Positions 25,879 through 49,043 of a stretch of DNA of 64,000 bases are shown here, piece after piece. This DNA is from Gonatopus flavifemur. Taxonomy: Eukaryota; Arthropoda; Insecta; Hymenoptera; Dryinidae. Position numbers and translations under genes: made by a program. The DNA lies in the NCBI GenBank assembly GCA_018340375.1, contig JAFFJZ010000001.1:47422001-47486000 (forward strand). Direction: 5' to 3'. Numbering within the stretch: position 1 is the stretch's first letter; every line of letters starts with the position of its first letter. The notes below the pieces were generated by a model. The model did no database searches. It worked only from the letters and a program-made list of their open reading frames with translations, and was not told where the DNA came from.

Positions 25879-26283
25879 GTGATGGGTTCTTCAGGTTTGT
25901 TGAGCAAAACGTGATTTTTTCAAAACATGTCAATCTTTGATTTAGTAGGAAAATTCTAGCATAGAACAATATCTGCTTTCGTGGTAACTGAATTTACAAT
26001 ACACATTTTTGTCTTGTAGCGCGATCTATCTGTGCGGGTAAGTGAAGAAATGAGAATGACGGACAAATTGTGAATTGTTTTTAATTTTTACAAATAACAA
26101 ACGATGAGCTGTATATCATGCCTCTGATAAACACTAATAAGGTGATAATTATACAATTTGCGCAACAAACAAAGGTGATGAATATAGTTTGATATATGTA
26201 GATGTAATTGATACATACAGGATATGATATAATTGTTCTTTTTATTTGTTTCTTATAATACAGGATGATTAAAAAAAATGTTT

Positions 26284-26485
26284 CACTTTTTTAGCTTCAT
26301 TTTTTCACTGTTATAGCTGAAATAATTGCAGCTATAGCTATTTATTAATCACTACAGTAGAAAATCCTACCCGTGACTGTGCTATGGATAGCCAAATAAT
26401 TTAGCTGTGAAATGTTTGCTATGGCAGCTACATTTCTTGCTGTTACTGCTAAATGTATAGTCGTGACAGCTAAAAAATAGCTCTC
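26284..26485. repeat. AGCTATAGCT-rich palindromic repeat
   Basis: Words such as TTAGCTGT, GCAGCTATAGCTA, GACAGCTAAAAAA recur in both orientations. It is probably a degenerate MITE; ends are not clear. Confidence 0.4.
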
Positions 26486-26768
26486 GATGGTATGCGAGTC
26501 TTTTACAGTACCAAGTACAATTATCCAGAGTTCTGCATGTTTTTTTTTTGAAAATCAGACTTCAATGGTTTCTTTAGAAAACCATGTCTTAGAGATGTTT
26601 ATAATTTTTCACAGCGTTGAATGATGGAATGGAGCATCTGAAAACGGATAACATTTTGCTACATAGTTTTTAAACCATTGAGCAATCATCACAAATTTCA
26701 AAAAATATGCAGCAATAAAGTGCACTACTAGGATTACGCTCTGAATAGAAATTCAGTGCCCAAAACAT

Positions 26769-27035
26769 CCCACGCAGCACTCGTTATCTGAAAGATATAT
26801 TTAGAAATAATTAAGAACAATGCAAGAAGTCTTATGTAACATGAATAGACATTTTTTAGAAGTCTTGAACTGTTCTCATTTCTGAAAGACACCTTTCACA
26901 AATTTCTAAAAGGTTTCTGAAAACGTTTTTGAAAATATCTTTTATAACAGTTTCATACTTCATGTTGCATATGACTTCTTGCATTGTTTTGAATTGTTTC
27001 TGAAGATATATTTTAGACAACGAGTGTTGTGTGGG
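26769..27035. mobile_element. 267-bp MITE, CCCAC ends, AT duplication
   Basis: About 75 bp at each end are inverted copies without gaps, starting CCCACGCAGCACTCGTT at the left and CCCACACAACACTCGTT at the right. AT flanks both ends. Confidence 0.75.
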
Positions 27036-27226
27036 ATATTCCTAAACATGAGAAAGCAAATTAAAAAGAATTATTTACATTTGTAAGTTAATATATTTTT
27101 AATCATTTGCATAATTTTGAGGAATCATTTGCATTTCCAATTTCATATTCAAAGTTCAATTTGAGCAATGTACTTTATCACTGCAGATTTTAAATTTGTA
27201 TTTATTGCTTAGTTGTTCAAAAAGTA

Positions 27227-27442
27227 CACTGTAAAAATGTGTAAAAACTCGTGTGGGAATTGCTTTTCCATCAAAAATGAGGGATTCTTCCACCACTTTG
27301 AGGAGTTATTTTGTTTTTTTGATGTTGAATCCTCTACAAAGGAAAGAAAACTTCACCAAATTATGGTGAAAAATTCCCCATCTATGGAGGAACTTTGCTG
27401 AAATTTTTTGGTGGAAAATTTCACAATCACTTTTCAACAGTG
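27227..27442. mobile_element. CACTGTAAAAATG-ended MITE
   Basis: The left end CACTGTAAAAATG and right end TTTTCAACAGTG are inverted. The internal ATCAAAAATGAGGGATTC block matches the repeat at 7109. No exact target duplication (TA left, AT right). Confidence 0.55.
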
Positions 27443-28133
27443 ATGGTAGCAGACAAGAACTCCATGGCCCTTATAACGGATTCTATAATTTTCAGAATGC
27501 AAATCACCTAAGTTTGGTATTGAAAATCCAATTCTTTCACAAATGCGTGAAGTACGATCCTCTACTCCAGGACATGCGCTTATTTTTTTAGAGAGTAAAG
27601 TTCAAGTAAGTCACAGTACATGTTGAAGCTATTTATGAATATCATGGCTCGTATAATCAATGTTCAGCAACGATGTATGACGCTACGTAAATCTAAGATA
27701 AAATAAAGTATGTGACCAATAGATACCTAGACTTCCTCATTTTTTATTGCAATAATTATTCATTCCAAGCGTTCATAACAGATATTATATAAACAAGTTT
27801 TTCCAACAAGCAAACAGTTTTCATGATAGGATGTGAACTTACAGGATGGAAAATGAAGAAAATGATCACAAATTTGCAGGTAGATACCCACCCAGTAAAC
27901 CTAGAATAACTCTGTCTAGGTTGAAATTTCTTTCTCAAGTGTCATCCTTATCTTTCCCTTTCCTTCACTACTGTTTATCTGCAATTTATATAATACAATT
28001 CAGAATTCTTCGAGATCGGATCATTCGCCGAGAGAAAAGATTTGGTCGATATATGCCCAAACAAAATTTTTTCTTGGTATAACTAAAAATTTAGTGGGGT
28101 AAACCAAAATTTGGTTATGACAACCAAGAAGAT

Positions 28134-28422
28134 CCCTGTTGAAAAAGTCCCATACATTCTCATATATAAATCTTATTAGTTCATATGAATTTCAACAAGT
28201 TTTTATCAGTCCATATGTGGTTTCTGGCCTAGAACTTATGGGTTTTAAATGATTTCACATAAGAATGCAAAAATTATATGAGAACTTTATGAGATTCAAT
28301 TGGAACCATTTGCAAAATCTTATAAAATCGTATAAAATCAAGCGTGTGTACTAGATTTCATGCGGTTTCTCTCCTAGAAATAACTAGAATTCATTAGAAT
28401 TTATGAGATCTTTTCAACAGGG
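28134..28422. mobile_element. 289-bp MITE, CCCTGTTGAAAAAG ends, AT duplication
   Basis: The ends CCCTGTTGAAAAAG and CTTTTCAACAGGG are inverted, flanked by AT at both sides. It appears to interrupt another inverted pair (AACCAAAATTTGGTT near 28101 and GCCAAATTTTGGTG near 28448). Confidence 0.7.
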
Positions 28423-29170
28423 ATCCTACATGATTTGTTCAGCACAGCCAAATTTTGGTGACACCCACCCAATTTTTATTCATGTCAACAAGTAATTTTG
28501 GTTGACAAAATGTTTCAGTAGGCACAACAAAACAGTTTTCTCAGTGTTCGAATCAACATTGTTCTCCAAGTTCGGAGGAACATTTTTATTTTGGAGACCA
28601 AACGTTTTTCAACCTTTGAAAATGAGACGTCAGGATTCCCGTTATTTTTTTCGAAAAATCGTGTCTTTATGACGTAGATATTACCAATTGAACATAATAA
28701 TTTTACTGTCGAAAGATTGCAAAATTTTTCCGTTGGGAAAACATTGATTGTTACCATCCCGTATGGGAATATTTTGCTGAGAAATTTCTGAAAATCTCTT
28801 TAAAAAAACTTTGATTTTTCTCTGCAAAAGTCTGAGAAACTCCAAGATTTCGATGAAAAATCTAATATTTTTGGGATATCGTTCTCAGAGTTTTTTCGGA
28901 GTTTATCAGAAATTTTTCATTAAAATATCAGATATATGATTATGGATTATGGAGGTATGATTAATGTCCGTGTTTTCTTCGAGAGCTGTAAAAAAATAAT
29001 GAAACATGAGTAACTTTGACGTAACTTAAGGAACAACATCTGTTCGAAAAACAATTTCTTACTACTTTCTTTTGTTGACTTGAATGATGTATAAACATCT
29101 CAAATATGATATGCAACAAGAATTTTGCAGGAGTAAAATTTTGAAACAATTTTTGAGGCTCATTTTTTAA

Positions 29171-29490
29171 AGCACTGGAACTCTAAATTCCTTGGAGTGA
29201 AAAATTCACGCTTCGAGAGTGGCAGTCCAGGAAGAGTGAGATTCCACTTCTAAAGAATGACTTTTCACTCCTTAAGAGTGAATTCTCACTCCAACAGAGT
29301 GAAGGTTCAACTCGGTTTAAAGTAAGTCACCTTTTTATAAGATTGAGATCCTCATTCCCAGAGAGTCAAAATTCACTCTTATGGAGTGAAAACTAACTCT
29401 ATAGGAGTGGAATTTCACTCTCGTTGGACTTGCAGTATTTTCACTCTTTGAGAGTGGATTTTCACTCTAAGGAATGTTGAGAGAACTGCG
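29171..29490. repeat. Palindrome built from GAGTGAAAATTCACTC units
   Basis: Both ends carry ATTCCTTrGAGTGAAAA in opposite orientation, and the interior repeats TTCACTC / GAGTGAA many times, giving several alternative hairpins. Confidence 0.7.
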
Positions 29491-29535
29491 CGCTCGGAAC
29501 CGTGAAAAATGCCTCGAGTTTATTTTTGAATTCCA

Positions 29536-29807
29536 CACTGAGATCCCAATTTCTTAAACTGCAAGAAAATTTTTTCGCCCTCATTGGATAAAATAACTCA
29601 TTTCAATGGGAAAATTTTTCATTGAATCGAAGTTACATTCTTCGAATTAAAGAAGGAATATATTTCTGTTGCAATTTGAAAATTCTTTCTTTCAATCTGA
29701 TAAAAACTTCTTCTATTGAATTGAATTTTTTTCCATTCAAAACAAAAATTTATTAGAATGAGGGCAAAGAAAATTTTCTTTCAGTCTAAGAAATTGGATT
29801 CTCAGTG
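29536..29807. mobile_element. MITE family A, copy 2 (272 bp)
   Basis: The ends CACTGAGATCCCAATTTCTTA and TAAGAAATTGGATTCTCAGTG are inverted, with CA on both sides (29534-29535, 29808-29809). The GCCCTCATT block occurs in both arms. Confidence 0.82.
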
Positions 29808-29853
29808 CAAAACATGCTGACGCGATTTCTTCTCATCACCGACGTTTGATACG

Positions 29854-30081
29854 CACGGAGAAAAAATGGTTTGCTACTATAGCGCCTACAAAGAAATTTG
29901 TTGTCCTTGCAAAATTATTCACTCCAGCAGCTAAGACGTTAGTTCTGTTAACAAATCTGTTTATGTCAGCAAAAAAGTGTAGTTGTGTCAATCATTTTTT
30001 TTTGCTCTTTCAGCTAATTTTTTTTGTAGGCGCTATAGTAACAGACCTGTTTGTTGTGCCAGCAATACTTTTTTCTCCATG
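29854..30081. mobile_element. CACGGAGAAAAAA-ended MITE
   Basis: The ends CACGGAGAAAAAA and TTTTTTCTCCATG are inverted, and the inner ACTATAGCGCCTACA is matched by TGTAGGCGCTATAGT. Flanks are CG and TG, one base short of a duplication. The 85-codon ORF at 29846-30103 is a by-product. Confidence 0.7.
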
Positions 30082-32855
30082 TGATTATAAAGGCAGGTAT
30101 TAGTCTCTTCAATTGAAATATAAACATAAAAATTTTGTGTATGATGCCAATCGAGATAATTAGTCCGTACACGGAACAAACTGTTGTTGAAATTGCTACT
30201 GATATGGCTCTCATAACTTTCAACAATGTTTTATCAAGTATTATGGAAGTGATGGATTGTCTTGGACTAGTTGTGGACCGCAGTTGTTTTACGATTTTGC
30301 CTTGGAAGCCGATGCTACTCGTATCATGTCGCGAAAGTCGCTCGTACCAATTTGAAATCAACAAGAAAAAAGATGGAAGGCCTTAATTCGAGTTTTGAAG
30401 GGCCTGTATATTGTATATGGCCCTGGTATCGCTGACTACAGGTGAAAAGATCAGCAAGCTATTATTTTAGAAATTTTATGTTGATAAATAGTTTTGAAAT
30501 TTTAAACGCGATTTTCTCGAAATCATGTTTTCAAAATTGGCAGGCAGTAGATCTCGAACAGTTTTCGACCGATCGACTTGAAATCTCAACTGTCGCTTCT
30601 TGGATAGATTATCTAGTGAAATGCGTGCGATTTTTTATGATGAATTAACAATTACGAGTTTTATAAACAAATAAGCGTCGATTTTTTGGGTAAAAAACGC
30701 AAAACTCTTTTTAAAACACTGCAAAATTTTCAAAAATCAATATTTTTCAATAAGCATGTGTACTTTACTAGCAAAACTGATGTAGATGATGAAAAAATGT
30801 TTCGTATTCATTTAGATTAGGATGGATGACACTTATACTGCCTGCCGCAAAGAATATGAAGGAAAGGATGACTCGGATCGTAGCGCCGACAGTCGCCATT
30901 GTGTTTTGAAATAAAAATTTAAAAAACTTTTTTGCATACTCGAAAGTATAATCAATAAATACCCGAAAGGATTTTTTGATTACTTTTATAGTTTAATCGA
31001 AAAAAAATTCTCCAAATACACGTTTTTTTCAGATTTTAAACAGATGTTGTCTCTTAATATAAAGTCAGAACCAATCATCTGCTAGTTTAAACTCAAAAGT
31101 TACAAAAACAGTTCTAAACATTGTTCGTTTTTTATCATTTTTACTTACCTGTGCAGGAAAACAAGGATTTATCATATTTTCTTCAGAATTTTGTCAGAAA
31201 TAAACTCATAATCATCAATCTGAAATTTCGATGAAAAATCTCTGATTAACTCGAAGAAATTTTGACAATTACTCACATTTCATGATTTTTTCATAGCTCT
31301 CAGAGAAAACAAGGACATTTATCATACATTTTTCAATGCAAATGAAATTTCAATGGAAAATCTCTAATGAATTCCGAAACGACTCTAAAAAAACACTCTG
31401 ACAACGATGTCTCGGAAATATTAGATTTTTCATCGAAATCTCAGAGTTCCCTCAGACTTCAAACTTTTCCCATCAAACTTTTGCAGAGAAAAATCAGAGT
31501 TTTTCAAAGATTTTCAGGAATCTTTCAGTGAATTATTTCCATACGGGATCTGATTAGATCTACGGTCAATCTATAGAAATATTTATCTGTGGTTGATAAT
31601 GAATCTTTCTGCCATGATTTTCGAACAAAGGAGTCGTGCAGAGACAGAGTCAGAAAAGTGAGTCTACTTATTCATCGCTTAAAAAGTTCGGAAATACAAT
31701 TCATGTAAAGAATTACTTCTCGTATAACAATGATTTTCTTGATCTCAGTCTGTTTCTAATTCGTCGAATTCATCCTACTGAATTATTAATGCTTTTTTAC
31801 ATATTGAACTTATTCAAGTGTCAATCAACTCCAAGTTACTATTCTTACTGTCTTCGAATATGCCATGCATTCCAATCCAAGTAGACTTTTCATCATTCTC
31901 AAATATCATAGTAATACTATAATAATGTTATCACGACATTGCTGCAATACTTCTGTGCTTTTAATTATGGTATATATTGGACATTATATTAATATTAATT
32001 TTGTAAAGAACATTCTTCACGAATGTTTTCATTAGCGTGTGAAATTATTCCAATGATTCTCAATAATTCAATAATTTTCTTCACAAACATTTCTTCTTTT
32101 TCCCTTTTTTATCAATAATCAATTAAATTTTTTCTCATATTTTCCTTCAGTTTTCTCTCTCGAATGCTTTTAAATATTTGTTCGTTGATTCTGTCTATAG
32201 AAATTCAAATCCCAGACACTGAATAATTAACATCTGAATTCATTCAGAATTAGTTACAGATAAATACCTTTCTATTCACGATAAAATATTCACGAATTCA
32301 TTGCAGGACAAGAACTTGTTTTCGGCTTTTGAAAAGAAAAAGCATATGATTATCACACATCCACGATAAGGTTCTTCCAAATCATAATTATTATTGAGTA
32401 AAAGTAACAGACATGCTGCGATAATGTTGCAATCTCGAGACCAAGGTCAAACAGATTGACATACTCAAACTAATTATAAAAATACGCAATGTATGCAGCT
32501 GTGAATTTGGAAAGTTAAATCCGAACAAAACTCATATGTTCTTTGTAGAAATAATCTTGTTTTATAGGTCTCTTATTTCTCGAACGAATCTACAGTTCCC
32601 TGGTGGAAATGTAATGTAAGTTCTCATAAGGTGATATCACTTCAACACTTATTTGTTTTCACTCATTTTAATTTCTGCATCATTTCATTTAAAAAAAAAG
32701 GACAAATGAATCGTCTGTGTTTGCATCAGTTTGCAATTATTCCGATGGCCATGTGGCCCTTAATTCTCTCACTTTCTTCCACTGGATGTAATTCGTAAGA
32801 AAATTGAGGTGAATGAAATGTATACAAATAAAATATTCTGCATGATTTTATGTAA

Positions 32856-32861
32856 TTTAAT
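32856..32861 (-). terminator. Candidate PTGR1-B polyadenylation signal
   Basis: ATTAAA on the minus strand about 77 bp past the stop codon. Confidence 0.4.
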
Positions 32862-32937
32862 CAAAATTTGTATAAAAGTACAAAATCAACTATACATATA
32901 ACTGATTAATGTATTCTTATCACTCGGTTGTCAATAT

Positions 32938-34177
<1,240 letters not shown>

Positions 34178-36264
34178 GTTTGAATTTGACCAAGAATCGA
34201 AACACTCTCGCAGTTCAGACGCTGCAATGAAGTTTTTTAATCCACAGGAACAGAATCCATATATCTTCAATTGAATGATTTTATCAGAACTGATACAAGA
34301 GTTGAATCGCCATCTAAAATGATATTTACATTCGCAGATGGTGTATTGAAGCGTACTGCAATATTATGTTTATCTTTAGTTATATTCATTTATTCAAGAA
34401 AGACAGATATTATAAGATGTATTCTGAAATCAGCTGTACCAGAGTATAATTATTATTATGTTACATCCAGATATCCTGATCGAAGAATTTCATCAGAATT
34501 TCCTTTGTGTAACAAGTAAAAAAAGGAATTTCAACTCTATATTTAACTTAGATAGATGAGGGTAATAAGTATATCGATCACATTCTAATCATTTTTATTT
34601 CATTGTCCCTAATCCACATAGTACAATGTCGTGTGTGTCACTACAAACTGTAATTGATTTCAAAAAAATATTGTATTTAAAATAGCTAAAAATGAAATAA
34701 AATAATGTTTGTATAAATTCGATATCAATATTTCTATTGAGTCATAAAGACTTGACGGTTACAACTTTAAACAATATAATATAAAAAAATAGTACATTTT
34801 TTGTAGATTGTATAATTATCCTTCAATGCTTCTCTTTTCATGCTCACATGATTCACAAACCCTGCTACCATTATATAATTGCTTTTTAAAATCTATATCT
34901 AATGGAAAGACGCATAAATCGATTGTAAATGTTTTTGATGCAAGATAATCACATCAATATTTTTCATAATTTTTAATTGATATTCAATGCACACAAACGC
35001 ATACAATTGACATCTTTCTACACAATTATATACGTATACGTAAATATTTTTTCAAAGACGTTATCAAGAACGTCTATAGAACATTCACTCCGAAGAAATA
35101 CATATTGGTGATGTTTGGAAGATTTTCTATCTGGAAATGTAACCGAAACAAAAAAAAACAATAATGTAGCGCTAACCAAATCATTCAAAAAATAGATCAG
35201 GAATGAATAAACGTGATTACAATAATTACAAATATCTTCTCTGCATTTAGAACAATATGATTTGATATCATACACCATTCACTTTATTCCTCACTAAATG
35301 AGTGAAGTACTTTATATCTCTATATTCTCTCCTATCTTTCAAATAAGATGATCTACATTCTAAACATCACTTTCATCATCTATTTCACTCATTTTACTTC
35401 CCACTGAAATCTTGTTGAATAATAAATTATCTTGATATTTTATTAAATTCATTATATCCACTTTTTAGCATTCTCTTCAAAATCTGTATCAATGAGTTCT
35501 GCAGTCTTAATGTTTCCTATGAACAAATTCGATTCTGATACAAAGATCAAAATCCTATAGGGGTTGTAAATTCAATAATTTATGTATTTTTTTCCTAACT
35601 TTCTCTCCAATTCGAGTTGTTTCGTAATAAATAAAATAATAAAAATTATTAAAATGCTTATAAGCTAATTACAGCACAGTTACAACGTTTTTTTTCTACA
35701 TGATTAAGTTTCAAGTTTTCCAAATTTGCATGCATCGATGGCACATGTTCATACTTCGAACATTTTAAGTTACGTACAATTAATATGTTTTATATCATAG
35801 ATAGTGCAGTAAGGTAAATTCACCAGTAACTGAAATCATTATAAAAATCCAGTAGTAGTTCATTCTCTGTTAATTATATTCTAGAATTCTGTTGGCAGGT
35901 GAGAAGTTTTGGAATTTATCGTTAAGAAAAGTAGTTTCAGTTTGTTTGAAATATTACCATTCCACTTAACGATGTTACGATTTTGAACTAAATGATGCAT
36001 ATACATTCAGTCTTTCTTCATTTACTGGTGTACTCACTCTATTCTGTGAAGGAACGATAAATGTTTTTGTTTTATCTTTATAATTATTCTATTGTTAACT
36101 ATGTGTTTCTTAGAATTATACATTTTTGTTTCTCAACATTTGTTGTGGTTCACGATTTTCCATTGAATTCTAAGTACAATTAAATATACATATCGGTGAA
36201 AATTCTTGTAAATTCAAAGAATTTTCATTAAAATTATTCTTGGTGATTCTTGAAGAGGACAAAT
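34178..36264. other. Spacer between PTGR1-B and HEATR5 3' end
   Basis: It should contain the PTGR1-B promoter and the HEATR5 3' UTR. Minus-strand AATAAA at 35439-35444 is one possible signal for HEATR5, about 820 bp past its stop. The ORF at 34271-34519 (+) has no recognisable domain. Few clear palindromes are seen, unlike neighbouring spacers. Confidence 0.4.
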
Positions 36265-45840
<9,576 letters not shown>

Positions 45841-45851
45841 CATCCTGGTAG

Positions 45852-46250
45852 CTGAATTTTTGTTTTTAAAAGTTCATAAACTATAAATTTCTCGCGAAAT
45901 TTGAACAATCAATCGAAATGATCTTAAAATCTGGAAGTAAATAATAACACAAATATTAATCAATATTAACAATAATATATTTTTTACATCTAGTGCTATA
46001 ATACCTAATCACTTTATAACAACAACAAAAATGCAAACGAAATCAAGTTTCATAAACTAGAATGTAAAATTTTCAAAATTACCTTCACGAGAACCTACTC
46101 CAATTCGCATAATATATCATTGAGATAAAACTTCGAGCATTCACCAAACAGAGAACATCAGTTTTCTCCTTGATGATTCAAGCAGCTGTGTTTATATCGA
46201 TTTCGAATATGAACTTGCATAACGCCCGAAAAAGACTCATCGTTGACAGA
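45852..46250 (-). promoter_or_regulatory. HEATR5 5' UTR, leader intron and presumed promoter
   Basis: Reading the minus strand, gtgaag/gtaatt at 46083/46082 is a donor and aaattcag ending at 45852 an acceptor 11 bases before the start region. Sequence above 46083 would be a non-coding first exon and promoter. The transcription start is not determined. Confidence 0.45.
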
Positions 46251-46993
46251 ACGTTATTATCGTGTCACCCAAAATGGCGATACGGAAAGTACACATTGCA
46301 AAATACTTAAATAATAATCAAAATGCTCAGACGGAAGTAAAATGGTCCAGCGGTTTCGAATCACAAATAATTCAGACGCGATTTAGGTTAGGGTAAATCA
46401 TCTGTACTCGCTGATGTTCGAAGAATTACTTGGTCAGGATTTTCTCTTGCTCCAACGGCTCCAACGTCACAGTGTCAAAAAAGAAATCATAATAGTCAGA
46501 AATGAATTTTTGAACACATGTCGATAAGTTTTTTATCTTGTTTCTGTAGGAAATTCGATCCAAGCGAGTGGTGCCCTCTTCTCTGATAATATGAGCGAGA
46601 TGATGGTTCGACGAGTACAAAAGCGCGTAGGTACTTTTTGTGTTTGAATTGCAACAAGATAACCCGTGTAAAAACAGTGTATTGAAACTCATTAACTTTG
46701 CAATGGCAAATGACCATTCAAACCTATTAAATTTTCATTGAATCTTATCAATTTAACCGGTTTCAATGGATTTCAACAGATTTGAACAAGTGTGAATGCC
46801 CAGACAACACAAAGCTCTTAAAGATAACATATATGATGATTTTGAATTCACAAAAATTTCTGAAAGAACTTTTTGAACAGTCCCCGTTATGACAGTAAAA
46901 ATGAATTCAATATGAACTCAATGAATTCAAAATTTGTTGAATGCCTGAATAGTTCTTTATGAATTCGTGATATGAATTCTTTCTGAAGATTAA

Positions 46994-47464
46994 TAGGGTG
47001 ACCAGATCGTCGAGGTGCAAAACCGGGACAGTTCCCCCAGAGTGGAAGAATATTCGAAATTATACATGATTTTTTATAAAATTCAATATGGTTTATATCT
47101 AAATTATATATAATTTTGAAAATTTTTCTATTCGGAACACTTTTTCTCTAGCCTGACAGATGAGAACCTTTTTTTAAAGGGAATTCCGAAGTTTCAAAAT
47201 TACTACATTTTTCTTCCAATTTGCTCATAGAAAAGACAAGGACAAAATCGAAAAAGCTCAACAAACGTACTCTCTTTGTATCACAGAGACAATGCATGTA
47301 CTCATCATTTTCGAGGAAAATTGGGGTAAGAGAGAAATTCCGAAATTTTTAGACTTCGTAACTTTTTAGACTTTATTTTTATTATCATCGATAAAGTGCA
47401 CATTTCATAGATTCTGAAAGAACGGGGACATTTCGGATCAAAACCGGGACGTATGGTTACCCTA
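46994..47464. mobile_element. hAT-like element, TAGGGTrACCA ends
   Basis: The ends TAGGGTGACCAGA and TATGGTTACCCTA are inverted; the interior has AAAACCGGGAC at both sides. Flanks AAGATTAA (46986-46993) and AAGATTGA (47465-47472) agree at 7 of 8 bases. A related one-sided fragment is at about 59244-59300. Confidence 0.7.
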
Positions 47465-47486
47465 AAGATTGAGTTATTCATCAAGA

Positions 47487-47989
47487 CCCGAAGGGAACAT
47501 GAAGCTCCGACAAATGTTCAAAATAGATCATGATAGATCAGACTGAAGCTCTGTTGGAGCTCAAGTTTAGATTCGTAAACGTTCGACGAAGGTCCGATAA
47601 ACGTTGAAATGTCCACTTGAAAATAGTTTGAATGAACGTTTATAAAACGTTCATCGAACGTTTGCTAAAGGTTCGTTCGAGTTGCAATTTTTCGATCAAA
47701 GTTTTTTTCGAAGTATATTTTCCCACGAAAAAATGAAAGATTGGGGCATTTCTAACTATAATTGTAATTCCGTCTGAAACATAAAAAACTGAAGGTTGAA
47801 TGAATCTTCGTAGAATCTTTAATAAACGTTCTATGAACCTTCATTCAAGCTATTTTCAAGCGGACATTTCAACGTTCATCGGACCTTCGTCGAACGTTTC
47901 CGAATCTAAACTTGAGCTCCAACGGAGCTTCAGTCTGATCTATCATGATCTATTCTGAACGTTCGTCGGAGCTTCATGTTCCCTTCGGG
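47487..47989. mobile_element. 503-bp element with about 160-bp inverted repeats
   Basis: Long arms begin CCCGAAGGGAACATGAAGCT at each end and include AGATCATGATAGATCAGACT and CGTTCGACGAAGGTCCGAT words. GA flanks both ends (47485-47486, 47990-47991). Confidence 0.8.
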
Positions 47990-48187
47990 GAGTTCATTTT
48001 GAATTCAAACTATTCATAATGAATTCATGTTTACTTTCATAACCGGGAGCTCTTTGCGGGGACTTTTGTGCTGTATGGGATGTTATCTTTCAGAGCTTTG
48101 TGCTGTCTGGATGGTTAATTACCGTTGCAAAGTTTGTATTAAATCTCATTAATGAATGAGATTCAATAGACTTTTTGAACCAGGCAA

Positions 48188-48476
48188 CCTTGGTGAAACA
48201 AATTTGTTAATTTGGTTAAATTTGATTAAATCTCGTCAAATGTTGATGAATTTCATTGAATTCCATGTTGGATTTCACTCACAAATTGGACTCTCTTGTC
48301 ATGAAAAATCAACACGAAAAGATGAATTTCATCAAATTTCGATGAAATTAAATCAAATTCATTGAACTTTGCCAATTTTCTTTGATTTTTGTGAAGATTT
48401 GTGGATTTTTGTCAATTTTTAATAAAAAAAAGTGTCTAAATTGAGAATGAAATTCAACAAAAGTTTTTCCACCAGG
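48188..48476. mobile_element. CCYTGGTG-ended MITE, AA duplication
   Basis: The left end CCTTGGTGAAACAAA and right end TTTTTCCACCAGGG are inverted. AA is found on both sides. Confidence 0.5.
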
Positions 48477-48704
48477 GAATTTATTGACTTTTCTCACAGA
48501 TATCATTAATTCATTTATAATGTCTTCATTTTCGTTATATCTCAATCTATAGAAAAACGTGGTGAAATTGAAGTATATGTTTATATGAATGTGTGTGATT
48601 TACAAGTGCTTCTAACGAACGTTCACTGTAAAAAAAAAATTTACATATATTTACGAAAATGCGAATAAGGTTAGTAAAACATTGTTTTGGGTGAATCATG
48701 AATT

Positions 48705-48867
48705 CCCTGGTGAAAATCCAAAGGTGATGGAAGCGGTCATTGAAACCAATGAAGCGTGCAAATTTTTCAATTCCCTCCTGAAGTACGCTTAGATGACTCT
48801 TTGTTACGCTTAGAGCACTCTCAGCTTATGCTTTCGTTGCGCTTCGACGCTTCATTATTCACCAGAG
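48705..48867. mobile_element. MITE family B copy
   Basis: It begins CCCTGGTGAAAAT and ends ATTCACCAGAG, with AATGAAGCGTG, TACGCTTAGATGACT, TTTGTTACGCTTAGA and GACGCTTCATTATTCACC inside as in the other family members. Confidence 0.7.
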
Positions 48868-48869
48868 TT

Positions 48870-49043
48870 CCCTAGTGAAAATGGGAGCGTGAACAGAAAT
48901 TTTTCTCAGTGTAAGAAGGGTATGAAGCAACGCGGGAGAATAAATGAAACAAGTATCTAAGTACGAAAGGAGCAGAAATTGAAACATTTCACGCTTCATT
49001 TGTTTGAAAGTTCGCTTTCGACGAGCGGAAATTTCCACCAGGG
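48870..49043. mobile_element. MITE family B copy, opposite orientation
   Basis: The ends CCCTAGTGAAAAT and TTTCCACCAGGG are inverted, TT on both sides. The body is the reverse complement of the family core (CACGCTTCATTTGTTTG). Confidence 0.65.

Larger units (their letters stand above)
28758..31547. mobile_element. 2.8-kb foldback element with nested insertions
   Basis: The first ~170 bp (CCCGTATGGGAATATTTTG, then TGATTTTTCTCTGCAAAAG) reappear inverted at about 31390-31547, and AT flanks both ends (28756-28757, 31548-31549). Inside lie a GAGTGAAAATTCACTC-rich palindrome (29171-29490), a family A MITE (29536-29807) and a CACGGAG-ended MITE (29854-30081). No transposase ORF was found. Confidence 0.6.
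25887..32700. other. Repeat-filled spacer between the two reductase genes
   Basis: No gene recognised in about 6.8 kb. It consists largely of elements listed separately (26284-26485, 26769-27035, 27227-27442, 28134-28422, 28758-31547). The ORFs at 27846, 29846, 30014, 30135 and 31636 lie in or between repeats and resemble no family. Confidence 0.6.
46800..48110. mobile_element. Element with CCAGACArCACAAAGCTC ends, twice interrupted
   Basis: CCAGACAACACAAAGCTCTT (left) and, inverted at the right end, CCAGACAGCACAAAGCTCTG, each followed by AAAGATAACAT. Inner arms share AGTAAAnATGAATTCA words. Two other elements (46994-47464 and 47487-47989) are inserted within. Confidence 0.7.

Noticed and set aside
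30400..30940. Second clean copy of the 1129-2026 element
   Set aside because: Internal blocks are similar, but terminal inverted repeats and borders could not be found, so it is left as diverged relatedness only.
34271..34519. Divergent small gene upstream of PTGR1-B
   Set aside because: 82 codons without a known domain; probably a chance ORF in the promoter region.
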